NCBI GenBank assembly: GCA_049969935.1
Contig: JBMFNX010000002.1
Coordinates: 1-64,000, forward strand
DNA from: JACIWG01 sp049969935
Lineage (GTDB): Archaea; Thermoproteota; Nitrososphaeria; JACIWG01
Direction of reading: 5' to 3'
Length of the DNA stretch: 64,000 nucleotides
The position numbers and the translations under genes are program-made. This document shows, in pieces, positions 17,739 to 27,424 of this stretch. Below the pieces are notes generated by a model that was given only the letters and a program-made list of their open reading frames with translations, searched no databases and was not told the origin of the DNA. The stretch's first letter is position 1. Each line of letters opens with the position of its first letter.

Positions 17739-19904
17739 TTATGGAAGAAAACGGAGTTGCTCCTTTATTCTTTTAGCCAAAGTTGGACCCAGCTTCGGAA
17801 TCTTTGCAATATCCTGCTCCTCAGCCTTCTTTAGGTCATTAACTGTTTTGAAACCATGAGAATAAAGTATGCGTGCTCTTACACGACCAATTCCTTCAAG
17901 CCTTGTAAGTTCTAAAAGTTCATTTTTAACACCATAGCGCAAACGTTCTTCAAGCAGTAATGAAGTATTTTGAAGGCTTTTAATGCCAAAAAGATTCGAT
18001 AGTTTTGTGAAAGCGTGAACAAGCCATTGAGCTGACTCGACTTGACGATAAAGGTCTCCTGGCTCTATAGAGAATTTATCGTATATTTCATTTTCTGTCC
18101 GCTCATTTATCCATTCCTTTAGAGATAGAAAGCTTCTTCCAACTTCCTCGAAAACTTTGGATCCTATGCTAGTGAATATGCTAAAGATTGGCCCTAATCT
18201 TTTTTCAATAATGTGCCCGAATTCTGCATAATCAGAGTTTCTAAGATAAAATTTTGGTTGAAAATCTTCTGAAGTTACAGCGGATAAGAGTATTAGGTCT
18301 TCTTCATCCACTAAACTTTTGTTTCTAAGGTTTCTGTACTCTTCTAAAATTGTTTTATAATGTATTCCCGTAGAGGTTGAAATGTATAGGAAAGAAATAT
18401 TTTTACCAAATTCTGTAGAAATGTATCTGCCACCTTCTTCTTCAATCAGACCATTTAATTTTAGATAGGAGAGTACTGACCTAATTTTTGATATAACGAA
18501 TTGAGGCCTCCTCTGATAGCCAAATAGTGTTCTAGAGAAAAAGGAATAGAGCTCCTTTTCAGACAGGCCTGGGAAGCTAACGATTACTGCAAGAAGATGG
18601 TTTCTTAAAATTTCTGTGTTAATCAGTTTTGAGTAGATTGGTTCAGGGGAGCCCTTAACATAACGTTCGAAGAATGTTTCAGGATCCCCTGACCTTAGGA
18701 TGGTTATAGCGTAGCCGACATCATCATATTTTGGTCGACCCGCTCTTCCACAAAGTTGTTTATATTCTAGTATACTTATTTCTTCACTTTGACCCCATTC
18801 ACTGTGATAACGTGATAAACTGTTGATTATTACAGTCCTTGCTGGAAGATTAACTCCAGCAGCTAATGTTGGTGTAGCACACAATATTTTGATAACACCT
18901 TCTCTAAAAGCTTCCTCAACTATAGTTCGATGCGAATGTGATAAACCAGCGTGATGGAATGCTGAACCCTTTAAAACACAGTTAGCAAGCTTTCTACTTA
19001 CTTCAGTAAATTCTTCAGAAAACATTATTTTCTCATACACTTCTTTAAGTTTTTCAATTTCTGATTGAGTTAAAAACTTTGATGAAACAACAGTCGCCTT
19101 TTCTGCAAGTGATACTGCATTCCTTCTATTATCAGAAAATATTAGCACTTGACCTCCATACTTCAACATCGCATATGCTACGTCGATAGCTGGACCATAG
19201 TCGCTTCTTACTGTTTCAAACCTTTTACCGTCATAGAAGAGTATTTGGCCATTCTGATACACACCTTCAATTAACTTTACTGGACGCCAAGACATGTTAA
19301 CGATTTCAGCATTAATCCATGACGCTATATCCCTATAGTTTGATACTGTAGCGCTTAAGGCAATAATCTGAGGCCTATTGGGAGAAGAGAGAAAATGTGA
19401 AATTAGCATTTCGATAACTGGGCCTCTATCATCTTCATTAAGCAAATGTATTTCATCGAATATTACAAGCCCTATCCTTTCGATCCAAGCAGGATCCTGT
19501 CTAATCATTGAATCAAATTTTTCGTTCGTTAAAACAAGCACATCTTTTTCCTTAAGATAATCGCCTCTTACATCATAGTCTCCAGTCGAAATAGCTATTG
19601 AAGGATTTAATCCGTCAGACTTTGATAATATTGAAAGTGACTTAAACTCCTCATATTTTTCGTTTGCAAGAGCCTTTAGTGGGGTAAGATATATGACCTT
19701 CTTATTCTCAAGCACCGCCTTTGCAGCACACATTAGGGCAATAAGAGTTTTCCCGCTAGCTGTAGGAGTTGTTATAAGCATACTTTTTCCTTCAAGCACA
19801 CCCTTCCTAACAGCTTCCTCCTGTGGAGGGTAGAGGGTATGGTATCCTAAATTTTTTAACATGCTTTTGACTTGTTCAGGTAATGGTAGTGAGTCAACAT
19901 GCAT
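17739..19904 (-). CDS. hel308: Hel308 (Hjm) DNA helicase
   Basis: A superfamily 2 helicase acting on stalled or branched replication forks. Motif I is TTPTASGKTLIALMC (residues 44-58), motif II is FDEIHLL, motif III is ALSATVSNY, and motif VI includes QLCGRAGRPKYDD. The C terminus has the ratchet domain and a helix-hairpin-helix, LEGIGRVRARILYSHGF and IPKLGPTLAKRIKEQL. Length 721 is typical. Its position beside mcm and gins places it in a replication/repair block. Confidence 0.95.
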   Translation of the reverse strand: MHVDSLPLPEQVKSMLKNLGYHTLYPPQEEAVRKGVLEGKSMLITTPTASGKTLIALMCAAKAVLENKKVIYLTPLKALANEKYEEFKSLSILSKSDGLNPSIAISTGDYDVRGDYLKEKDVLVLTNEKFDSMIRQDPAWIERIGLVIFDEIHLLNEDDRGPVIEMLISHFLSSPNRPQIIALSATVSNYRDIASWINAEIVNMSWRPVKLIEGVYQNGQILFYDGKRFETVRSDYGPAIDVAYAMLKYGGQVLIFSDNRRNAVSLAEKATVVSSKFLTQSEIEKLKEVYEKIMFSEEFTEVSRKLANCVLKGSAFHHAGLSHSHRTIVEEAFREGVIKILCATPTLAAGVNLPARTVIINSLSRYHSEWGQSEEISILEYKQLCGRAGRPKYDDVGYAITILRSGDPETFFERYVKGSPEPIYSKLINTEILRNHLLAVIVSFPGLSEKELYSFFSRTLFGYQRRPQFVISKIRSVLSYLKLNGLIEEEGGRYISTEFGKNISFLYISTSTGIHYKTILEEYRNLRNKSLVDEEDLILLSAVTSEDFQPKFYLRNSDYAEFGHIIEKRLGPIFSIFTSIGSKVFEEVGRSFLSLKEWINERTENEIYDKFSIEPGDLYRQVESAQWLVHAFTKLSNLFGIKSLQNTSLLLEERLRYGVKNELLELTRLEGIGRVRARILYSHGFKTVNDLKKAEEQDIAKIPKLGPTLAKRIKEQLRFLP

Positions 19905-19919
19905 GAGTATAACCTACTA

Positions 19920-21962
19920 TTATACTCTCTTATAATATCCAGGCTTAACCATGTAGAAGACACCCTTATTTTCTAGCTGAGAAAAGTACATTTTGGCTTC
20001 AATTTCATTAAACTTTTTTGTTTCAACAAGAGCTTTTATAAGTGTGTTCAATTCTACAGGCTCATTCGATGGACCTGAAAGTTCCTTATACTTTTGGAAC
20101 ACTATCTCAAGCTTGCTTCTTTCACTTGCAGGCATACCGGTTATTGTGCCCATATCAATTTTACCAGTCTTTTTGTCGACAGCAACCGTGTATAGCATAC
20201 TTTTGGTTAACGTTATAGCTTCAGCCGCATCCTCTTCAGTAACCTTATCTTTGAGCAGAAGCCTTGCCCTAGCCATTGCAAGACGAATCAATGATTCAAG
20301 CTGTCTCGGAGTCACCGGTATACCTTGCGTATCCGATTGTGAACGCATTTCAAGATAGAAGTCTATCAACATTTTTTCAGCTTCAGGTGTAATTGTAGGA
20401 TTAATATTTTTACAGTATACAAGATACTTTCTTAGAAAGTCTATGTCAAGGGGAGGCTTCTGTACAAATGTGCGTGAACGCCTTAGAGCCATTATATGTG
20501 ATGCAATCTGCTCGTCAACAGACCTTTCTGGAACATCTCTTATAACAAAGATTAGGTCAAATCTTGTTAAAAGTGGTGAAGGCAAATTTATGTTTTCAGC
20601 CAAATTTTTGTATGGATCATATTTTCCAAGCAATGGGTTAGCGGCTGACAGTATTGAGGTTCTAGCGTTAAGAGTGACTACAATACCTCCCTTTGCAACA
20701 GACACTGTCTGCTGCTCCATGGCTTCGTGAAGAGCTTGCCTGTCAGTATTGCTCATTTTATCAAATTCGTCTATAGCACATACACCTTGATCTGCTAAAA
20801 CTACAGCTCCAGCTTCTAGCATTAGCATACCACTCTTTTCTCTTACGACAGCAGCGGTTAAACCGGCAGCAGTTGTACCTTTACCGGAAGTGTATAGGCC
20901 CCTTGGAGCCAGACGGGCAGCATATTTTAAAAGCTCACTCTTTGCTGTTCCCGGATCGCCGACAATAAGTATGTTTATGTCACCTCTCAAAGTTGTTCCA
21001 TCAGGTAAGGGTATTTGTGGCGCACCCACGATAAGAAGCAAGATCGCTTCCTTTAAAAGGTCAAGGCCATAGATTGAGGGGGCGAAAGAGTTTATGAGGA
21101 GCTTCATCCAGTCAGGACGCTTTGCTAGCTCCTTAAACTTTATTTCATCAGCCTTTTCGATTATAATATCCTGTGGACTTTTACCTAAAACTTCAACATA
21201 GTTTCCTTCAATAAATGCATTAAATGTTCTAGAACGCCCACCCCTTCCACCAAACTCTTCTTCAGCCCTCAAAATACCTGTGACAGTTACCCGGTCACCA
21301 GGCCTGGCTACATCAACGATATCACCATATAATTTTATTTCAAGCTGTCTTGGAAGCTGTCCGGGAGGAAGTTCTTCTGGAAGCTCCTGTATCCTTAATA
21401 GTTGAAAGTTCACGTACACACTTTTTAGCTCATCAAGTTTGAAAACGTCTTTTTCATCACATTCTCTACATTTTAATGGCTTTTTTAGCGAACGTTCCCT
21501 TTGAGGGACAAAGGTTATGTGATTGTTTGAGCAAACCCATGCAGCTTCAATTATATAGGGCTTTATTTCTGAAACCCTTACAACTATTCCTGTTACAGCA
21601 ACAAGATTGCCTAGTAGACTTACATCCAATTTTCTTAAAGGATATTTTTCTGGAAGATTTCTTATCCTAACTATAAAAAATTTTTCCACCCTCTTCGCGT
21701 ACTCTGGATCCTCTTCCTTCAAAAAGTCTAGAGCGGCTCTAGAGAATATTTCTAAATATTTTGGATCCCTTGTCGCTAAAGCTGCAAGGTCACTGTTGTA
21801 GCGTGAAAGGTCAGAGTAGTCTATTATAAGTGAGTTACCTCCTCTTTGTATAATATTATTCAATTGAATCCTGTACTTCGGCTGCCTGTACTCATCTAAC
21901 CATCCTTTAATAAAGTCTAGAAAAAGGTCCTTGATTTTAGAGTCCGAAACCGTTTCCAGCAT
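19920..21962 (-). CDS. mcm: MCM replicative DNA helicase
   Basis: The replicative helicase, 680 aa from the ATG at 21962. That ATG, one base after the gins stop codon, gives the usual N terminus MLETVSDSKIKDLFLDF; an upstream in-frame start would add 15 residues inside gins. The zinc region uses VCSNNH and CRECDEKD. The AAA+ core has Walker A VGDPGTAKSELLKYA, Walker B VCAIDEFDKM, sensor and LLTRFDLIF finger region, and a C-terminal winged helix. It is co-transcribed with gins. Confidence 0.97.
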   Translation of the reverse strand: MLETVSDSKIKDLFLDFIKGWLDEYRQPKYRIQLNNIIQRGGNSLIIDYSDLSRYNSDLAALATRDPKYLEIFSRAALDFLKEEDPEYAKRVEKFFIVRIRNLPEKYPLRKLDVSLLGNLVAVTGIVVRVSEIKPYIIEAAWVCSNNHITFVPQRERSLKKPLKCRECDEKDVFKLDELKSVYVNFQLLRIQELPEELPPGQLPRQLEIKLYGDIVDVARPGDRVTVTGILRAEEEFGGRGGRSRTFNAFIEGNYVEVLGKSPQDIIIEKADEIKFKELAKRPDWMKLLINSFAPSIYGLDLLKEAILLLIVGAPQIPLPDGTTLRGDINILIVGDPGTAKSELLKYAARLAPRGLYTSGKGTTAAGLTAAVVREKSGMLMLEAGAVVLADQGVCAIDEFDKMSNTDRQALHEAMEQQTVSVAKGGIVVTLNARTSILSAANPLLGKYDPYKNLAENINLPSPLLTRFDLIFVIRDVPERSVDEQIASHIMALRRSRTFVQKPPLDIDFLRKYLVYCKNINPTITPEAEKMLIDFYLEMRSQSDTQGIPVTPRQLESLIRLAMARARLLLKDKVTEEDAAEAITLTKSMLYTVAVDKKTGKIDMGTITGMPASERSKLEIVFQKYKELSGPSNEPVELNTLIKALVETKKFNEIEAKMYFSQLENKGVFYMVKPGYYKRV

Positions 21963-21963
21963 C

Positions 21964-22533
21964 CTATTTTCCAACCTCCAATATTTTAGAAACAAAATCC
22001 TTAACATTCTTTTGCAATATCTTCAAAAGTGTCTGTTCTTCGAGAGTCAGTTTCGGAAGGACTTCTCCCGCGTCCGTGAAAGGTCGGGCAAAATGCAGTA
22101 ATTTTCTTATTCTAATACTAATTAGATCTTGAGCGTCATTATAAACTTTCAAATACTCACTTCTTGCCATAACGTCTGTTGAAGGAGTTGACCTTTTCTT
22201 ATCTAAAAAGTCTATAAGTGCAAGGTAAAAGTTTTCTGAAAGCTGTGAAAGGTTGAGAGAGTCTCTTAAAAGCTTTTCCTTAGCAACACTCTTGTAAAAT
22301 TCCTCCTCAAACCCTTCATCTTGAATTTCTACAAAACCATTTTTTTCAAGAATTTTTGCAGCCCAAAGAGGTATAGACATTATAGAGCCTTCTAGAATTG
22401 CTTCCGCTTGAAAGGCTCCAAACTTAAGATTTTGGATTGGAGATTTGAACAATACTTTAACCGGAGTCAGCATAAACCCTAACCTTCTAATATCAATCAT
22501 TTCCTCTATTGTGACGTACAAGGCTGCAACCAC
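21964..22533 (-). CDS. GINS complex subunit (Gins23-like)
   Basis: A subunit of the GINS complex that joins MCM and the RecJ/Cdc45-like protein in the replicative helicase. The 189-aa product has the Psf2/3-type beta domain first, VTPVK-like LTPVKVLFKSPIQNLKFG, then a SIMSIPLWAAKILEKNGF segment and a helical domain ending TLEEQTLLKILQKNVKDFV. Placement directly before mcm matches the gins23-mcm pair of Sulfolobus. The start is GTG. Assignment to Gins23 rather than Gins51 rests mainly on this order. Confidence 0.82.
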   Translation of the reverse strand: MVAALYVTIEEMIDIRRLGFMLTPVKVLFKSPIQNLKFGAFQAEAILEGSIMSIPLWAAKILEKNGFVEIQDEGFEEEFYKSVAKEKLLRDSLNLSQLSENFYLALIDFLDKKRSTPSTDVMARSEYLKVYNDAQDLISIRIRKLLHFARPFTDAGEVLPKLTLEEQTLLKILQKNVKDFVSKILEVGK

Positions 22534-22671
22534 ACTCTAAACAGCATGTTAGTGGTTAAAAACTTTAATTAAATTATATGAGAGTTGAAGGTAAAATATT
22601 TTATAATAAAATTTTTTCCTACATACATTTATGCTTATATCTATTAAATTTGATTGGTAGAGTGTTAAAAG

Positions 22672-23637
22672 ATGAGTCTAGAAGAACTAATGTGGGTTGA
22701 GAAATATAGGCCGAAGGAATTGGATGAAGTAGTAGACCAACGTGAGATTATAGAAAGGATAAAGCTGCTAATCCAGAAGCCTAATGAAATGCCGCATTTA
22801 CTTTTCGCTGGACCTCCTGGAACTGGAAAGACGACGGTTGCATTAATAATAGCAAGAAAACTTTTAGGTGATGGTTGGAGAAATTATACACTCGAACTTA
22901 ACGCTTCAGATGAAAGGGGTATAAAGACTGTTAGAGAAAGGATAAAGACTTTTGCAGGCTACGTTGATAGAAGTGTGGAAGTACCTTTCAGGCTTATCAT
23001 TTTAGATGAAGCAGACGAGATGACTCATGATGCTCAAACAGCTTTGAGGAGGATAATGGAGGAAAGTTCAAAGTACACAAGGTTTATCCTAATATGCAAC
23101 TATTCTTCACAGATAATTGAACCGATACAAAGTCGTTGCGCCATATTTAGATTCCAGAGTCTTAGTAAAGAAGATGTTGTTGAACATCTTAAGAGGATAT
23201 GTGTGATGGAGAATGTTGGATTCGAAGAAGAGGCTCTAGAACTATTGTACGAGATAACTGGGGGAGATTTGAGGCACAGTATAAACCTTCTACAGGCTTC
23301 AGCCATTGAAGGAAAGGTTACAAAAGAAAATGTTATGAAACAAGCGGGTTTAATGGGTGAAGCAAGAGTCAAGGAAATGGTTGAGCATGCATTAAATGGA
23401 AACTTTAATGAGGCAAGAAAAATCTTGGTTGAGATGCTGAACATTAAGGGTGTATCAGAGAACGAGATACTGAGGATGCTGGGTACAATACTATTAAATG
23501 ATGACAGAGTAAACCATGGTAAGGCAGCTAAGATTTTAGCCGAATACGATTATAGGCTAGTACAGGGTGCGAACCCTGAAATACAGTTAACAGCACTATT
23601 ATCTGAAATTGAGGAATTGAAAAGTGATAGGATTTGA
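22672..23637 (+). CDS. rfcS: Replication factor C small subunit
   Basis: The clamp-loader ATPase that opens PCNA. It starts MWVEKYRP-like (ELMWVEKYRPKELDEVV), with Walker A LFAGPPGTGKTTVALI (about 45), Walker B LIILDEADEMT, the sensor LICNYSSQIIEPIQSRCAIF carrying the SRC arginine finger, and the C-terminal collar. Length 321 is normal. The ATG is preceded by a promoter region divergent from gins. Its TGA overlaps the hisS TTG start. The large subunit lies at 38657. Confidence 0.96.
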   Translation: MSLEELMWVEKYRPKELDEVVDQREIIERIKLLIQKPNEMPHLLFAGPPGTGKTTVALIIARKLLGDGWRNYTLELNASDERGIKTVRERIKTFAGYVDRSVEVPFRLIILDEADEMTHDAQTALRRIMEESSKYTRFILICNYSSQIIEPIQSRCAIFRFQSLSKEDVVEHLKRICVMENVGFEEEALELLYEITGGDLRHSINLLQASAIEGKVTKENVMKQAGLMGEARVKEMVEHALNGNFNEARKILVEMLNIKGVSENEILRMLGTILLNDDRVNHGKAAKILAEYDYRLVQGANPEIQLTALLSEIEELKSDRI

Positions 23638-24917
23638 GGTTAGACGTTCCCAGAGGATTGCGTGATATAGAGCCTGAAGAATTCGATAAAATGGAATGGC
23701 TAAGAGAAAAGTTTATGGAAACATTGGACCTTTTTGGATTCAAGAAAATGGAGCCTTCAACAATAGAACTTTTGGATATACTTGAGGCAAAAAGTGGGCC
23801 TTCAATTGTTGATGAAATATACTATTTGAAGGATAAGGCAGGTAGGGAGCTTGGACTAAGATTTGATCTAACTGTTGGAATAAGCAGGTACGTTTGCAGC
23901 CGAAGAGACCTCGAATACCCTTTTAAGATAGGAGCGTTTTCAAGTGTTTGGAGATATGATGAACCACAACGTGGAAGATATAGATGGTTTTATCAATGGG
24001 ATGCAGAAATATATGGAAGACCATGCATAAGATCTGATGCAGAAATAATAGAATTGTCCAAAATATATTTTGAAAAGGTTGGATTAAATGATGTTAGAGT
24101 AGAGTTAAATGATAGGAGAGTGATAGAAGAGTATATTATAAATGTTATAGGTGTGAAAGAGGAGGAAGTAATTAACGAGCTGTTAAGGCTCCTTGACAAG
24201 ACAACAAAGAAGAAGGAGGAGGAGATAATACTTGAATATACTTCAAAGGGTTTTCCAAAAAAGGTTGTAGAAGAGGTTCTAGAATTGGCAAAAATTTCTG
24301 GGAATGCAGACAATGTTTTATCTGAAATCGAAGGAAAAGGTTTAAAAAACACAGGAGATTTGAGAAAAATTGTTGAGGAACTTGAAGTTAGGGGGATAAG
24401 GGATTTTTGCATTAACTTGGGTATAGTAAGGGGAATAGACTACTATAGTGGGATCGTTTACGAATTTTATGATCCAACAATATCTAGACTAGCGATAGCT
24501 GGTGGAGGCAGGTACGATCGACTAATGCAAGTTTTTGGAAGAAGCGACCTTTCGGCAACCGGAGCGGCTGGCGGTGTAGAAAGAATGCTTATGGTCCTAG
24601 ACCAAAAAGGACTTACTAGGATAGATAAGAGAAAAAGGATTTTTGTAGCGTTCGTGACAGGAGAATTACAGAATAGGGCACAGACTATTGTCACAGAACT
24701 TAGGAAGAGAGGATATGCTGCGGAAATGGATATTTATTCTAGAGAGTTAAAGAAACAGCTTGCCTACGCATCAAAGTACAGTAGCCATACAATAATTTTA
24801 GCTCCAAGAGAAGACCGAGAAAATAAATGTATTATAAAAGACTTGGAAACAGGAAGTGAAGAAAGAGTGGAATATACTAGAATTTTCGAAAAACTTGAAA
24901 CCTTACAAAAGCAGTAA
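23634..24917 (+). CDS. hisS: Histidyl-tRNA synthetase
   Basis: A class II aminoacyl-tRNA synthetase of 427 aa. Motif 1 region is DVPRGLRDIEPEEFD with FGFKKMEPSTIELLD, motif 2 contains VWRYDEPQRGRYRWFYQWDA, and the histidine A/B motifs are RGIDYYSGIVYEFYD and GGRYDRLM, followed by motif 3 ATGAAGGVERMLMVLD. The C-terminal anticodon domain follows from about residue 335. It begins with TTG, overlapping the rfcS stop codon by four bases. Confidence 0.95.
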   Translation: MRLDVPRGLRDIEPEEFDKMEWLREKFMETLDLFGFKKMEPSTIELLDILEAKSGPSIVDEIYYLKDKAGRELGLRFDLTVGISRYVCSRRDLEYPFKIGAFSSVWRYDEPQRGRYRWFYQWDAEIYGRPCIRSDAEIIELSKIYFEKVGLNDVRVELNDRRVIEEYIINVIGVKEEEVINELLRLLDKTTKKKEEEIILEYTSKGFPKKVVEEVLELAKISGNADNVLSEIEGKGLKNTGDLRKIVEELEVRGIRDFCINLGIVRGIDYYSGIVYEFYDPTISRLAIAGGGRYDRLMQVFGRSDLSATGAAGGVERMLMVLDQKGLTRIDKRKRIFVAFVTGELQNRAQTIVTELRKRGYAAEMDIYSRELKKQLAYASKYSSHTIILAPREDRENKCIIKDLETGSEERVEYTRIFEKLETLQKQ

Positions 24918-25056
24918 TATAAAATAGAGAACTGAAAACATTATGTTCAAAATTTTTGAAGCTAAAGTTAGAATATTCCCACATTTGTCGATTATTAAAG
25001 GACAAGCTTGTAAAATATTTGGCAGATATTTGAGCAAAATAGTTATAGTTTAATGG

Positions 25057-25170
25057 TAGCCCGGGAGAGATTCGAACTCTCGTCGGCGGGTTTCCTCAGC
25101 AAGTAGACTAGTGTATTTGTGTCTACATGCTTCCAAAGCCCGCTATGCTTGACCGCTACACCACCGGGCT
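25057..25170 (-). tRNA. tRNA-Gln (TTG) with a 41-nt intron
   Basis: Exon 1 (25170-25133) carries acceptor AGCCCGG, the D arm and the anticodon loop CTTTGG with anticodon TTG; exon 2 (25091-25057) starts with A38, then CCCGC, T arm GAGAG-TTCGAAT-CTCTC and acceptor CCGGGCT plus A. The mature tRNA is 73 nt. A CCA is encoded directly after the discriminator, unlike most tRNAs here. Confidence 0.93.
25092..25132 (-). other. tRNA-Gln bulge-helix-bulge intron at position 37/38
   Basis: Outer helix is the anticodon stem GCGGG/CCCGC. The central helix is CTTT/GAGG with two G-U pairs, the two 3-nt bulges are GGA and AAA, and the inner helix is AGCA-T-GTAGAC with GTCTAC-T-TGCT around a 12-nt loop. Cutting after the second base of each bulge removes 41 nt and leaves a normal anticodon loop. 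This is the canonical archaeal site. Confidence 0.9.
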
Positions 25171-25196
25171 ATCTCTTCCCATACAAATTAGATGGT

Positions 25197-26255
25197 TTAA
25201 ACTTTTTCTCTAAAGAGTTCTATTTTTGAAACTATTTTTTCCTTAGGGTCTTCCATTATGGACCAAAGAAGTTTAACCTTCTTTTTGAATTGGCTTCTAC
25301 TTTTAACATTATAGAGAAAGTGTCGGATTATTTTATTAACATTTCCTGAACCTTTTGGCCTTATCACTAAACCTTTTCTAATTAGAAATGATTCTATTAA
25401 TGTTGCCTTTCCAGGAAATAATGATATTGAGGGCACACCTAAAAGTACCGCTTCATGCGTCATTGTGCCTCCAAAGCCTATAAACATGTCAGAATATTTT
25501 AACAGACTTGGCCCGTCAACAAAGTTGGGTAAAATTATCTTATTATCTAATTCTTGCTTGAGATAGGAAAATTGGTTAGGGTAACGAGCTAACACAACAA
25601 TATTGGCTTTATCATAGTATTCTTTAACAATATTTTTTATTACATCAAGTACGTTTATTTTATCTCTTCCAAGAAGGTATGAGGCGTGCTCTTCATGCAT
25701 TCTTATAACAATTGTTGCCTTATTTGATAAATTAAGTTCTCTCCTAATATCCTTATACATCCAGTTTCTTATCCAAAAGGCAGCATCTATACACTTGTAT
25801 TGAACTATTTTTCCCTTACTTATTCCATATTTTACCCAAACTTTTTTAGGAATCAGCCAAGGTGTAAATAGAAGACTTGATAATGGTACTGTCAATTTTG
25901 ACGCGTGAACTGCATGAGGGCTGTCACTGAACATTATGTGAGGTACACCGAGCCCATAAGATACTCGGGCGCATTCTGGTGAAGAAAAGGAAATTGATAA
26001 ATCAAAGTTTTTTTTCATCACAATATCTGCCAAGAGCTCTATTCTCCTTGAACTTTCGATAAGCTTCTCATAAGGTGTTAGACCATGCTTGCCGACAGAA
26101 ACAATATCATAGTTTACAAGGGAGGACGCTTCAAATCCTCCATATCCTGACCTTGTGGTTGAGAAGATTTCATGCCCTCTTTCCTTTAACCATCCGCTTA
26201 TCACATTAAAGAAAAAGGCTTGTTTGGGTGTGAGTATATCTATCCAGATTCTCAT
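25197..26255 (-). CDS. DUF354-family glycosyltransferase-like protein
   Basis: A 352-aa protein of the DUF354 group, which has a GT-B fold related to UDP-GlcNAc 2-epimerases and MurG. Marks are RIWIDILTPKQAFFFNVIS at the N terminus, the SFSSPECARVSYGLGVPHI block (about 105), and a C-terminal nucleotide-sugar site, MFIGFGGTMTHEAVLLGVPS (about 262-281), with ISLFPGKATLIESFLIRKG. It is divergent from the sugar-oxidoreductase operon, so a role in surface polysaccharide or glycan synthesis is inferred. The reaction is unknown. Confidence 0.8.
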   Translation of the reverse strand: MRIWIDILTPKQAFFFNVISGWLKERGHEIFSTTRSGYGGFEASSLVNYDIVSVGKHGLTPYEKLIESSRRIELLADIVMKKNFDLSISFSSPECARVSYGLGVPHIMFSDSPHAVHASKLTVPLSSLLFTPWLIPKKVWVKYGISKGKIVQYKCIDAAFWIRNWMYKDIRRELNLSNKATIVIRMHEEHASYLLGRDKINVLDVIKNIVKEYYDKANIVVLARYPNQFSYLKQELDNKIILPNFVDGPSLLKYSDMFIGFGGTMTHEAVLLGVPSISLFPGKATLIESFLIRKGLVIRPKGSGNVNKIIRHFLYNVKSRSQFKKKVKLLWSIMEDPKEKIVSKIELFREKV

Positions 26256-26305
26256 ATTTTTTACACAAAACTATAATAGTTGAGGTTTTTAAATTTGTTG
26301 ATGTC

Positions 26306-27424
26306 ATGGAAAAGAATACGGTTACAGTATATGGCTTAAGTACAGAAGGGTATAAGGTTGCACAAAAGGCTCTAGAAAAAGAGTATACAGTATATATAGT
26401 GGACGAGAAACTAAATTCTCCAATTAAAGCCAGTAAAAGAATTTTAGACTATAAAACTGTTGACGAATTTTTCGAAGAAGAAAATCTTGCTGAAATTAAA
26501 GCTTTGGATGAAGTGATTTCTAGAACAAAATATCTAATATTTTGTCCAAAGATTAGATGCGAGATAGAGGAAGTGCAAGCATATTATGAAAAGATGTTGA
26601 AAGAAATATGTCAGAAGATAATGAAAAACTGTATTATAATTTTTTGGGCACCTTTGGGTGAAGGTGGGCAAAAAAGGATAGCGGAGATAGTTTATGAATA
26701 TTCAAGATTCTCAGAAGATGATATTGGCATAATATTTTTACCTCCATTTTTTGAACACGAAGCTAATTATGTTGGAACAATTGGAAGAGTGGAAGATGGA
26801 ATAAAATTTTTACATGACCTTCTTAACTTGGAAATAGTTACTCTAACTTTGGAACAGGCTGAAAGAAAATTTATTTTAAAAATATTAGAAAATATTTCAA
26901 AATACACTTCAAAGATGATTACACTTTCAGAAAAGGATTTGCCGGAAGAACAACATTATTTTAACGATATCTTCTCATATTATACTGATCTTAAACTAAT
27001 ATATTTTACAGCAAAAAGAGGAGTGCCTCTAAAAAGTTTTTCAGGAACACTTTTGAGAAATGTTGAAGCCTACCCTAAAAGCCTTGTCAATTATGTAAAA
27101 GATGTAATTAAAGAAAAGAAGCTTAAGCCAAGTAGAGTTAAAGTAATAGTTTTATGGAGTAAAAGCGACTATCATGTTAGACCTGATTTCGAGGAATCTG
27201 CAAACAAACTTGTTTTAATGCTACAAGATTTTTTTGCAGATGTACAATTATTGTCTTCAGAACAATCGATTCAGAAAAAGATTTTAACAACATTTAGTAG
27301 GCCAACATGCATAATTATAGCTTGTTCAGAAAAAGATTTTAGAGCATTAGAGGAACAGTCGGTTTTAGGAAGAGATAAGGTTATAGTTATTAAAGCCACT
27401 TTACCACCATCAAGGATAGAGTGA
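26306..27424 (+). CDS. Divergent nucleotide-sugar dehydrogenase-like protein
   Basis: The layout resembles UDP-glucose/UDP-N-acetylsugar 6-dehydrogenases: an N-terminal Rossmann-like segment VTVYGLSTEGYKVAQKAL, a central helical region (about 180-245, NISKYTSKM and YFNDIFSYYTDLKL) and a C-terminal second domain. However, the glycine loop is GLSTEG and not GxGYVG, and I see no conserved catalytic Cys motif, so it may be inactive or have another function. It overlaps the next gene by four bases. The family call is weak; the gene itself is well supported. Confidence 0.6.
   Translation: MEKNTVTVYGLSTEGYKVAQKALEKEYTVYIVDEKLNSPIKASKRILDYKTVDEFFEEENLAEIKALDEVISRTKYLIFCPKIRCEIEEVQAYYEKMLKEICQKIMKNCIIIFWAPLGEGGQKRIAEIVYEYSRFSEDDIGIIFLPPFFEHEANYVGTIGRVEDGIKFLHDLLNLEIVTLTLEQAERKFILKILENISKYTSKMITLSEKDLPEEQHYFNDIFSYYTDLKLIYFTAKRGVPLKSFSGTLLRNVEAYPKSLVNYVKDVIKEKKLKPSRVKVIVLWSKSDYHVRPDFEESANKLVLMLQDFFADVQLLSSEQSIQKKILTTFSRPTCIIIACSEKDFRALEEQSVLGRDKVIVIKATLPPSRIE

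Noticed and set aside
24943..25053. A 36-codon reading frame before tRNA-Gln
   Set aside because: No ribosome site, no family and composition typical of spacer; it ends four bases from the tRNA 3' end and is not convincing.
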